DNA from: Sipunculus nudus
Lineage: Eukaryota; Annelida; Sipuncula; Golfingiida; Sipunculidae
Assembly (NCBI GenBank): GCA_026874595.1
Contig: CM049316.1
Coordinates: forward strand, 36,585,339-36,649,338
Length of the DNA stretch: 64,000 nt
Direction of reading: 5' to 3'
Under the pieces are notes generated by a model. It ran no database searches and was not told the DNA's origin. It worked only from the letters and a program-made list of their open reading frames with translations. The position numbers and the translations under genes were made by a program. Of this stretch, positions 24,746-34,864 are shown piece after piece (the first letter of the stretch is position 1; the number at the start of each line of letters is the position of its first letter).

Positions 24746-26635
24746 GCAGGTAAGGTTTATAGTTTTGGAGAAATATGATATGTTGTAGTGTTTCGAGTGC
24801 AGCGTCCCCTAGCGGCTATTTAATAAGTGAAAAAAACTATTTCAAGATATTTGTGTAAGACATAGGCTGTACCTATTTCAAAAGGATTCCTGCAAAAACT
24901 GTGGCTGAAGAATGCTCATTGAAAGACACAAGAACCAGCAAGCAGGTGAAATGAGAACGAATGACAAAGTAACACAAGTTTCGTGCTCATTGCAAGAGGG
25001 GGGGGGGAATGATTACGTTTACCGCTTGATCCCTCATTGCATTGTAGTAAGCCTAAACTCGATAATCCTATGTCATATCTTTAGGATAATGCACCCTGTT
25101 AACCGCCTTTGAGAAATGTTGCACATTGGATCACAGGCGTTGGCTTCTGTAGACCAGTGCACAACACTTTTACTTGAGTCTTAAGCCCAGCATTTAACAC
25201 TATCCTGATAGCTCATACTTGCTCCATATCTACCGACAATCACTTTATTCTACCTATCATATGCATCATTTTCTCATTGGCTTGAAATACTTATAGTACA
25301 TATGGTGTGAAAAACATTACAGAATGTAAAACAAATGTTCAGGAGAAAAAATGTAGGAACAAGCAGAAAGAAAGGTTGTAAAATTAATTAAATTCCTGAA
25401 GCCACATATGGTTGAGAATGAAGGCAAAGGTTACGTACTTTACGAACATGTCATCACTTGCAGGCCCATTATTCACAATAGGACAAAGCCGAAATTATTT
25501 CAGATTCGGACTGGTGCGATGACCAAAGACATTGGACACGATTATCGATGGCTCGTACAAGAAACTATGTAATTATCAATGCACCTGACGATTGATGCCT
25601 CTTTTCAAATAAATGAAAAAAAAATACTTGTATAAATATGTACCTTTTCTCAGGATTGACAAATATTTCACACTAGCTTGGATTTCATCCTTGTAAAAAC
25701 AGAGATAAATGCACGCTAATAATTATATATACGTAATCCTTTACACTACTAAGATACTAAGTTAAATTTAACAAAAAATCAAAGCACATATCTTGATGAT
25801 CTATCAACACATCTAACGCATGAACAGAAACAAAGTTTTAACATGCTCTCGGTCAATTATTAACCATTTCCCGTCGGCTTTATCTGGGTATTGAGTGTAT
25901 CTGGGCCGTGGTACAGATGCCGGCGTCTTTGGACACGTACACTAGCATTTATTAGACAGACAGCTGACATTAACTAAAATAACTTTCGACTTTGGCTGGA
26001 AAATCTCTCCATCAGGAAGCCAGCTCACGCTATAGGAGGATTTCAACCACGATTTTTCAACTCAACATCTTCCATAAGGAACCAAGGACCCCTGAACGCT
26101 GGAAGCATTCTTGCCCTTTGGAAATCGTTGTCACTAAATTTGGTCTTATTTGACGTAAGGCATCATGATGTTCTAAAAGTTATATGGTACTATTTGCCTG
26201 TGCAGTTGCCAGGGGCAACAATGGGCCTTTTTTTCTGGTATAAATTTCTTCTGCCACCTCAATTATTCTATATCTCCGTTTCGAGTGGAGGGAAAGCAAC
26301 CTCCGTACGTTATATAAAGGGACTGATGGCTCCAGCGGAATATAATTAGAGCTAAGAAATGCCAAAATTTAGTAAATAGTTCTGTTTTAATGGTTTGGAA
26401 GCGAAAACCAACCACGACACAAAGCTATAATCTGACGCATGAGGAAATTTTATGGCCTCAAATTTCTTTTTTTTTACAGAAAATTCGTATTGTTTCTTAT
26501 TCGTGTTGCTCTATTTTTTATTTAATTCCAATAAAAACAGAAGCGATAAATAAGGGAAATTTTCATCCCATTCATTTTGCTTACTCTTTGTTTTCCTGTG
26601 TTCAATATACAAAATAATGGGTATTTTTTTAATGG
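24746..26635. other. unannotated DNA
   Basis: It contains a G10 run (24998-25007). The overlapping frames on opposite strands at 26128-26365 are each about 60-75 codons and unrecognisable. Nothing else is supported. Confidence 0.45.
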
Positions 26636-26905
26636 GTATGTGTCCGTCCCCGTTCGTGTAGTTTGTCTTTTTGTTCACAAAATAACCTACGCGATCATGA
26701 ACGCAATTTCATAGAATGTTCAAGGTACTTCGGAAATGGTCCTTTGATGAATCGATTAGGTTTTGTTGTGGATCTGGATATGATCCGGATTCAGGAACTC
26801 CGTCAAAGAATATACACAAATGTACAGTCACTTATGCGCGTATTAACCAGGCAATGTGGGCTAAATAAGTGAAGGCAAACATGGTTTTTACAACCCCTAT
26901 GGCGG
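26636..26905 (+). repeat. dispersed repeat family Y, copy 1
   Basis: The motif series TTTGTTCACAAAATAAC, GTTTTGTTGTGGATCTGG, TGATCCGGATTCAGGAAC, CACAAATGTACAGTCACTTA and GGGCTAAATAAGTGAA recurs at 49780-50010 on the minus strand and, more diverged, at 44925-45145. It is followed at about 26898 by CCTATGGCGGAGGCTTGTAT, similar to 57570. The 69-codon frame here is repeat-derived. Confidence 0.6.
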
Positions 26906-27361
26906 AGGCTTGTATTGCTTAAAATGCGGATTACTAGTTTTGAGTTAAGCCTCACTTTTTACTTCATTGTCGTCCTAGTTAGATATAATTCAGATATTGG
27001 ATGAAGAAAGGGCCTCTAACTTATTTTGCACTTTCATGTGCTGTGGGGTTTACCTGAGAAAATTGCATTAACAATGCTTCTTACGTCATGGCGTCCAGGG
27101 TCAGACCATCATCCTCCTTCAAAAGGATCCATTCTGTCAATCTGAGCACTGGGTGTGCATCCGAGTCAAACTCTGACAGGCCAATTATTTGGGTTTCTTT
27201 TAAATTATCGATCGGAACTTGATGCAATATACAGAGGTTTCTTTTACGATGATAAAGGTCAATGGGAAATTTTATACACCAACCAAAATGCATGATTCAT
27301 CCAGAACTTTAATCGCAGTGCTACAGTCGAGGCGCATCTCAGGTTTTGAAGGGAACAAGAG
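26906..27361. other. unannotated DNA
   Basis: A minus-strand frame covers 27081-27293 with no recognisable product. I see no repeat. Confidence 0.4.
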
Positions 27362-27745
27362 AGAGCGGGTTATTGAGGGAGGACGTAAGAGGACGTAAGC
27401 GGGCACGATAGAGAGAAAGAAACATAAAACATCAGACGTGAGAGAGACAGAAACAGGCAGAGACAGAGCGAGATAGAAAGAGAAAGCGGCCGTGAGCAGG
27501 TTTGAGAGAGAGAGAGAATAGAGAGAGAGACAGAGACAGAGACAGAGACAGAGAGACAGGGGGGGGGGGGGTGGGGGCGGAGAAGAAGAAGAAAAGAGAT
27601 AGAGAGGGGAGGGGCGGAAAAGAATAGTGCGGGCGTGAGAGAGAGAGGGCGAGCGTAAGAAAATAAAGCGGTCGTGAGGGAAAGAGAGAGAGAGAGAAAA
27701 AAAAGGAGAGGAAGAGAAGAGAGAGAGAGAGATGGAGGACAAACA
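27362..27745. repeat. purine-rich GA/GACA low-complexity block
   Basis: Nearly all-purine plus strand made of GAGA, GACAGA and AAGAAG tracts with a G13 run at 27559-27571. Three overlapping minus-strand frames of 108-156 codons exist only because the complement encodes Ser/Leu/Pro-rich low-complexity peptides. They should not be taken as genes. Confidence 0.9.
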
Positions 27746-28318
27746 GACGGGTATTCATGCAGACAGATCTTATAAACAGATAGACAGCGAAAGACAGACA
27801 TAAATACAGGGATACCTACGTGACAGACGCTCGTGAGAACCGTAAATACAATATCTTTCTCTCTTGCGTCAACAATTCATTTCCAAAGATACGATATTTG
27901 CAGTTTCATATATCGAACAGTTATATTCTCTTTAGAATTTAAATGAAGTTAGCTGATTGTAACAAATCTTGAAGTTGTGTTTTGACATATAGATGGACAA
28001 AAAAAATTGTTTCCTAAAACGTCCTTTTATAACCAAATTGCATTTCCTAAAACTATTTGTAATATATAAAGTAGAATGATAAAGAAACTGAATAAATCAC
28101 AAAGATATTGGAAATGTAGACCCGCGCCTCATACCGCAAGTCAAACTATTAAGATAATGTGCCTGATACTTGCATACAATCTTAGAGGCATCTCACAATA
28201 TAAAACTAAGGATGGTCTTTGTCGTTATTGTTGGCAAGGATCCAAAGCTTAAAGCAATCATCTTTTGCATTACTAGACCTAAAAGGGAAAGTAATATACC
28301 TAAAGATATGTCACTTAT
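27746..28318. other. unannotated A+T-rich DNA
   Basis: The GACAGA-type low complexity fades out by about 27830. Beyond that no feature is supported. Confidence 0.45.
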
Positions 28319-28508
28319 GGCACTCAATCGATTAATCTATATGTAGTATAAAAATAAATATGGAAAAAAACTCAGTGTTATATACTCAATTGATTGATCT
28401 ACATGTAGTATAAAAAATGAATAGGACAAAACACCCAGTGTTATAAACTCAATTGATTGATCTACATACAGTATAAAATGAATATGGCAAAACACCCAGT
28501 GTGATAAA
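28319..28508 (+). repeat. three tandem ~62-bp units
   Basis: ACTCAATYGATTRATCTA begins at 28322, 28384 and 28447, a period of 62-63 bp. Each unit continues with a TAGTATAAAA stretch and CAGTGTTATA or CAGTGTGATA. The array spans only three copies, so it is a short tandem duplication rather than a satellite. Confidence 0.9.
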
Positions 28509-29379
28509 CTCCATAAGAAGTAAAAGAGAAATAAAATGTATCTATTCATTAGGCCTAATAGAAAAGAAATCTCCGTTTGTCGTAAAAAAAATGTTTTTCG
28601 TTTGGTTTGTGCTTGCGCAACGAGACAAGCCATCGGTTATATCACGTGCTGTTTCTATAAATGCCAATTATAAAAGACCGACACTTGTTATTGAAATGTG
28701 TATGTATACAAAACCGCACAGGGATATTGTCTGGTCTAAAGATACGGCAACGAAAATATTTTATTTTAAGAAAGCTCTTGATTTTGTTCATATAGTATGG
28801 AAAGAGGAATTTATCATCGGGAAAAAGTTGTGGCAACCTCCATTAATTAATTCCATAATATATTTGATTATAAATTCAATTTTTCCTGTTAATGGCATAT
28901 TTATTTTCGTAAGTCCATTGTGTTGGGAATTCACACAGTGCTAATGACATTTAATTTAATCACTTTTGTGTGGTCCCACATGATGCTGATTTCCTCTCTG
29001 GTTTCTGATGGAAGCTTCCTAATTACATGTCTAAAACACCAACATCAAAATGTTTGCTAAGACTGATAAACCGTAAAAAGAAATTGGACATACAAAATAT
29101 TATGCATCGTAAATGACAGTGTTTCGTTCTGTTAAGATCAACATTTGAAGAAAAATGAACCGGAATAAACTGAGATTAGAATTAAATGTATAATAATTAT
29201 ACTCACGCAACAAAATTCATTGTTTTTATCCCATTTTACTGACAGAAATTATGAAACATTCGTGACCTTAAAACTTAAATGCACGTGAGGAATTATGTGT
29301 TAACAAGATGGATTTCTGGTAGAGGATATGATTTCTGGCTTATTGAATGTATATTAATGAACTATCCAGAAAAATGCTT
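28509..29379. other. unannotated DNA with a 147-codon open frame
   Basis: A plus-strand frame runs 28501-28944, starting inside the last 62-bp unit. Its product is rich in Ile, Phe and Lys as expected from A+T-rich DNA. It shows no domain that I recognise, and its start codon lies in repeat sequence. I do not call it a gene. Confidence 0.4.
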
Positions 29380-29720
29380 ATACACCTATGTGGTGGATGT
29401 ATAGCTTGTTTATATAATAAAGCTGTAAGTGAACACGGTACATGCCCCAATGCCGACAAACAAAAAAATCATGTTACCTTAATTGGTCGGTTGCATATGT
29501 GAGCCAGATGAAATTTTGACTTGCTGTCAGATGTCCTTCATGGTTGTGTTTGAACAAATGTGGCTGGGCCCCACGTGTTATAAACACGTAGATTTGAACA
29601 AACCGTGTGCGGGCCATGGGTTTTCTGGTATATGATTTTCAAAATAAAAGTTTCAAGGGATCATCTTTAGTTAACAGTTAAAAGCTTTTTTACGCCTGAG
29701 ATTTATTGATAAGCAGTTTG
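29380..29720 (+). repeat. dispersed repeat family X, copy 2
   Basis: It corresponds to 6000-6260: CATGCCCCAATGCCGACAAACA, CAGATGTCCTTCATGGTT, CCCACGTGTTATAAACACGTA and TTTTCTGGTATAT occur in the same order as in copy 1. Substitutions and indels are numerous. The second half of family X is not recognisable here. Confidence 0.5.
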
Positions 29721-31409
29721 GAAAAGAAAGACAAATATAACCACGGCAGTACGACAATAATAATTAAAAAAAAGTAATATCCGTTCTATTCGAACATCAT
29801 GCTTATATATAAGATTAGAAGATTTGATCAAGTCTTTGCACTCGTTAACAAAAACGCAAAGGGCAAATGTGACACCATCCAAATAAATGTTCTATATACT
29901 GGACTCAATCGTCATGGAGCAACGTGTGTAACATGTTGTCTGGGAACCTTGCTGAGTGGAACCTCTGTTAGGACAGAAGGGATGTCTCGTGAACAAATTA
30001 AGGATCGGAAAACTCAAAGTGTGTCCGTCTAGATCCCGTGCATTTGTCTGTTGACCTGTCTCGGTTTCTCGCAAAATCTGGGTATTATGACATTTGCCAT
30101 TTTTAAAAACAGACACGTTTTCATCTTTCAAAGCTGAAGACCATTAGTGAGGTTTATGACGTCATCATTTTGGAATACACAAACACTGAATGTACCTATA
30201 TGCATTGTTGATATTTATAATCACTGAATGTATAACAAAGATTTTTTTGAAGAGAACAAACAATAATATAATAATAGACATTAAAACCATTTTTGTTGGA
30301 GGTAACCGCCTCAATTTTTTATGTACATCTGCAGAATTCCATTCCGCTTTCGAACTACGTGACAGGGCAGTATCACACGCTTCCTCTCATTTTATATCCT
30401 GGTGTTAACCAGGCCTGGTAACTACTGCACCTGCAAGTCTGTTTACTTGGGCATTGGAACATAAAGGTGAATACAGATTATCATGTACGTATACTACGCA
30501 AGTGATCAGTGTCTTGTTTCTTTCACATGATGTTGAAGTATATAAAATAATATAATAAAAGGCATCAATAATGAACACAATATAATAACAGAAGATTCAT
30601 TCAATCAATTAATACTATAAAAATAATAAATAATAAAAGAAAGACGATCATGTTATTTATATAAGGCAAAATTATCCTGAAAGCCGGAGGGGGATGAGGC
30701 ATGTTGGGGGGGGGGGGGGGGGGCAAGACTTGAAACTGATTTTAAAAAGCATGTGGCATACTAAGTTCTAAGCCTTTTTTATCGTATATTTTTTGCTCCT
30801 TGTTTTATTATTAATATCTTCTTGAATTAAAAGGAGACGATATATCATAGTAACAATACTGGTACCATTTTACAGTATTTATGGAATCTTCATTGTCCAA
30901 TTAAGGACAGGCCACATTCCAAAAATCGATAAATGTATAATTTTTTATCTTCTCTCTTTCATTTTTATTCCCCCCTTTAGTTTAGAATATTGAATATGGA
31001 TACAATGGCAAAAAAAATATTCTTTTTTTTTATACATTAAGCTACGGTATATGCATTAGTCTAATATAAGTTTCCCTATGTGGAGTAATTAACGGAATGC
31101 AAAGAGCTGTTACTAATATTGATAAAGCTACCCTTATAATATGTATGCTCAGATATTCAAATATCTAACCAAAGCACCCAAATTAACCTGTAAGAATAAT
31201 TACTAGGATGAATAGATTGGGAACTTAAAGAAACCGGGCATCCTGGATTCTGATCCTCTGTATGTGCGCATGCGCATCAGCCGACCCATTGATTGCCATG
31301 ATCATTTCGATTTAACCAATCTCCATCAATCACATGAAAAGTTACCGACCGGTTATTTGCAAATGCAATCAAAAATCAAACCGTGTATAGAATCGATTCG
31401 GGGCTAATG
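29721..31409. other. unannotated DNA
   Basis: It contains a G18 run (30706-30723). TGTGCGCATGCGCATC near 31264 matches the NRF-1 consensus TGCGCATGCGCA but stands alone. Short frames near 29799-30408 are unrecognisable. Confidence 0.45.
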
Positions 31410-31945
31410 TAGCGATATCAGATTTCCCACCCTTACGATTATACCCCCTGGTACCTTCAAATCGTATTATGTTTACCGGGAGTGTCAGCAATTCTGTCGG
31501 GGGTAATTTTTTAGCTGACCCTCTACGATTTCAGATAACCATAATTTTTATGTTTATTTATTCATATTTATTTCCTCTTGTTGATATTTGAAATTTTGAA
31601 GCATTCTTGTTTCCTAATGTTCCTTTGTATGTAATGAATCATATGTTTTACGTTATTCATCTAAATTTTTATATAAAATACCAATATAATTAATTTTTTA
31701 TGCATTGTTCCTGTTTTAAACTTTTCTTTATAATTCTGAATCCATAGCTTTAAATCTTGTATATTTCACATGGTTTATTCATTTAGCATATCATATGTTA
31801 AGAGGATCATAAATTATCATTTACCTGGATCAACAAAGGGGTAACTTTAAATGTGTTGGGGTACCTTGAGGCGAGGTTCAGGTTACCCCCGGAGGTATTT
31901 TTGTCTAATTTAAAAAGGGTAGGGGAAAGTCCGAAGTCTTATACA
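31410..31945. mobile_element. possible inverted-repeat element
   Basis: The left segment (ATTTCCCACCCTTACG and ACCCCCTGGTACC, about 31420-31465) resembles the reverse complement of the right segment (GGGGTACCTTG, GGTTACCCCCGG and AAAAGGGTAGGGGAAAGT, about 31855-31930). The interior is very A+T-rich. The arms are diverged and exact ends cannot be fixed, so this is a tentative MITE call. Confidence 0.35.
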
Positions 31946-32854
31946 GCAACACAGCGCTTTCTTACACCTATGCAAAGCTTACTTTTGACGGATTGACGTC
32001 CATTCCTTGTTCCCTGCTTTTGGCATGGACGTCACGGAAATTTAATGGGATATAAACTCAACTAACTTTGATCATCTGTCTAGGCCCCTTCCCGCACATC
32101 AGCACTCGAAATAGATTCATACATTTTTTCCTGACGGACCATTCTGAACTGAGCCTCTTGAGGACTTTGATTGAAGCCCTATGGGAGTTTCCTGGCCCGT
32201 CCTTGAACATGACCAGGGAAGTGGGGCCTTGTAGATGAAAATAGTCAATCATAACCTTTGTGTGGGGACTAAAACTTGTATAAAAGCCACAGGAACCTTT
32301 TTAGTCAGTTCCAAAGGGGAAGTAGAAGAAACTTTCGATTTGGCAGGGTCTTCAATAATTTTCCTTTGGGAAAAAGTATTGACCGGGAAATATTGGGAGT
32401 GGGAGACAGAACGTTGAATATTTGAGCTGCGCCTTTTGTTTTGAGTTATAGCAACATTTCCATAAGGAGAATGAATACTTGGAAAAAATATTGATGAATT
32501 TTATGCAGTTGCCAGAGGGTTTCCGCTCGGGCTTTACACAGGACACTTTGGGCCAGGTTCGAGGAGTGCTTCTGCTTTATTTTGGTAAAAAGGTACATCA
32601 AGGGTATTTCGGTAGTCGGCATTAATGCGTCTTACAAAATGCAAAAAGAGCCTGAACACAGGGTTAAAGGAAACTTTTAAACTTAAAAAAGACTAAAGTC
32701 ACAAGGCAACAATGAATGCAAGGTTCCATTATTTTTCTCTGTAACACAGACTATTGCATAGCAGCGTAACCATATAGACCGGAACAAATTAAGGGTTAGA
32801 AGTAGTTGTTGAAATTAGGAACAGCGATTGCCATTAAAATGATTTGATATTATT
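31946..32854. other. unannotated DNA
   Basis: Small frames on both strands (32058-32252, 32235-32417 and 32352-32546) have no recognisable product. The region runs up to the hairpin that starts the Helentron-like element. Confidence 0.45.
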
Positions 32855-33006
32855 GCTTGCCGGAAATCTTCGATTTCGGCAAGCATGTTCGTTAGTTGCG
32901 TATGTCTGTTTGTCTCTTTGTCTGTTTGTTGCTTGCCGGAAATCTTCGATTTCGGCAAGCATGTTCGTCAGTTGCGTATGTCTGTTTGTCTCTTTGTTTG
33001 TTTGTT
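32855..33006 (+). repeat. duplicated 76-bp terminal module with hairpin
   Basis: The 76 bases from 32855 are repeated almost exactly from 32931. Each starts with a 30-base hairpin (GCTTGCCG pairs with CGGCAAGC and AAATC with GATTT, with a small bulge and a TTC loop). Each is followed by ATGTTCGTYAGTTGCGTATG and TGTCTGTTTG-rich sequence. A doubled left terminus is unusual and suggests slippage or a failed start of transposition. Confidence 0.85.
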
Positions 33007-33034
33007 TGTTTGTTTGTTTGTTTGTTTGTTTGTC
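32992..33034 (+). repeat. (TTTG)n microsatellite in the element head
   Basis: About ten TTTG units just after the second terminal module. A shorter tract of the same kind (34862-34884) sits at the junction with the second element, and in both places it is followed at once by TCACGACTCTCCAGGTCACA. Confidence 0.95.
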
Positions 33035-33367
33035 ACGACTCTCCAGGTCACACTTTTGCATCAATCAACTTGAAACTTACAGGCTTGTTTGACAAACCGA
33101 TTTCTAGGTGCCCTATTGTTTTTGGTCAACATTGCTCCAAGGTCAAGGGTCAAGGTCACGACAGGTATGGTTAACGGTTTTTGCACTATAACTTCGCCAT
33201 AAATAGGCTTATCCACTTATGCAATAGCTCATTTTTTTCGTCATCACCTGGCCTTTCTTTTGACATGTAGCTTACTTAAATTTGCCGTTACCATGGTTAC
33301 ATTTTTTGGCAAAAATCACGGAAATTGGAAATAACACGACCATTTTTTGTAACTTTGTCAGTTTTTA

Positions 33368-34700
33368 AGCTAGGCAGATCTAGTTTTTGGCATTTTGTTC
33401 CACATGACCAGCTTGACACGACAGAACTGAAAGTCACGCCAAATCTCGCGCCATATCTCGTCAAACGAGAAAACACGAGATTTCATGCAAATGTTTATAA
33501 CTCAGCGACTTTTACAGCTAGACAGGTCTGGTTTTCGGCATTTCGTTCCACCAAACAAGCTTGACACGACAGGGCTGCAAGACAGGCCAAATCTCGCACC
33601 GTATCTCGTCAAACGAGAAAACACGGGATTTCACGGAAATGCTTATAACTGGGCCAGTTTTACAGCTAGACACGTCTGGTTTTCGGCATTTAGTTCCACT
33701 AGACCAGCTTGACGCGACAGATATGCAAGTGCCGTTACCATGGTAACTATTTTGGGCAAAAATCATGGAAATTGGAAAAAACACGACCATTTTTTGTAAC
33801 TTTGTCAGTTTTTAAGCTAGGCAGATCTAGTTTTCGGCATTTTGTTCCACATGACCAGCTTGACACGACAGAACTGAAAGTCACGCCAAATCTCGCGCCA
33901 TACCTCGTCAAATGAGAAAAAAACGAGACTTCGCGGAAATGCTTATAACTCGGCGACTTTTACAGCTAGACAGGTCTGGTTTTCGGCATTTCGTTCCACC
34001 AAACAAGCTTGACACGACAGAGCTGCAAGACAGGCCAAATCTCGCACCGTATCTCGTCAAACGAGAAAACACGGGATTTCACGGAAATGCTTATAACTGG
34101 GCCAGTTTTACAGCTAGACACGTCTGGTTTTCGGCATTTAGTTCCACTAGACCAGCTTGACACGACAGATATGCAAGTCTGGCAAAATCTCGCACCGTAT
34201 CTCGTCAAACGAGAAAACACGAGAGTACACGGAAATGCTTATAACTCGGCGACTTTTACAGCTAGACGGATCTAGTTTTCGCCATTTCGTAACGTTTGGC
34301 CGTCTTGACATAATAAAACTGCTCGTCTTGCCAAATCTCGTACTATATCTCGTCAAGCGAGAAAAAAACATGATTTCACGTAAATGCTGATAAAACGGCG
34401 ACTTTTGCAGCTAGACAGGTCTAGTTTCCGGCATTTTGTAATATTTGACAAACCTGACATGACAAAACTGGAAATCTCGCCAAAGCTCGCACCATTTTCC
34501 GTCAAACGAGAAAACACGAGATTTCATGCAAATGCTTATAACTCAGCGGCTTTTATAGCTAGACAGGTCTAGTTTTCGGCATTTCATATCATTTGGCCAG
34601 CTTGACATGACAAACCTGAAAAACGTCTCACTGCTTCTTGTCAAACGAGATTAACGGGATTTCATGAAAAAATTTTGAACTTGGTCCCTTTTACACTAGA
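33368..34700 (+). repeat. ~148-bp tandem array 1 (nine monomers)
   Basis: Monomers begin AGCTAGRCAG at about 33368, 33516, 33664, 33815, 33964, 34112, 34260, 34409 and 34557, spacings of 148-151 bp. Each contains TTCGGCATTT, CAGCTTGACACGACAG, CCAAATCTCGCACC, CGTCAAACGAGAAAACACG and ATGCTTATAACTCGGCGA. The third monomer carries a variant tail with GTTACCATGG, so monomers 1-3 form a ~447-bp higher-order unit. The last monomers are more diverged. Frames through these repeats in all directions are not genes. Confidence 0.95.
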
Positions 34701-34864
34701 AAGATTTGCAGCTGTTAAAGGTCAGCATGCATAAATAAACATATTATCCGTTTCTGCTGCCCCCACAATGTTGCTCATTCATATGACTGTTTCTACATGC
34801 ACTCTCTGTCTATCTGTCTGTATCATTTCCATTTCCGGCAAGCGCGTGACCTCTGGTCATCTTG

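Larger units (their letters stand above)
32855..34864 (+). mobile_element. Helentron-like non-autonomous element (HINE), unit 1
   Basis: The element begins with GCTTGCCGGAAAT, which is the exact reverse complement of ATTTCCGGCAAGC near its end (34831-34843), a 13-bp subterminal inverted repeat. The end reads TGACCTCTGGTCATCTTG, where TGACC-TCT-GGTCA can form a small hairpin six bases from the terminus. Inside are a (TTTG)n tract, ~330 bp of unique head and nine ~148-bp tandem monomers. This layout (subterminal repeats, terminal hairpin, microsatellite plus satellite core, no target-site duplication) is that of Helentron-associated elements such as DINE-1 and the bivalve 'pearl' elements. No Rep/helicase ORF is present. 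Confidence 0.65.

Noticed and set aside
27272-27801. Three overlapping minus-strand frames of 108-156 codons
   Set aside because: They are Ser/Leu/Pro-rich translations of the purine-rich low-complexity block in all three frames.
28501-28944. 147-codon plus-strand frame
   Set aside because: Its start lies inside the 62-bp tandem repeat, its composition mirrors A+T-rich DNA, and it has no recognisable domain or splice context.
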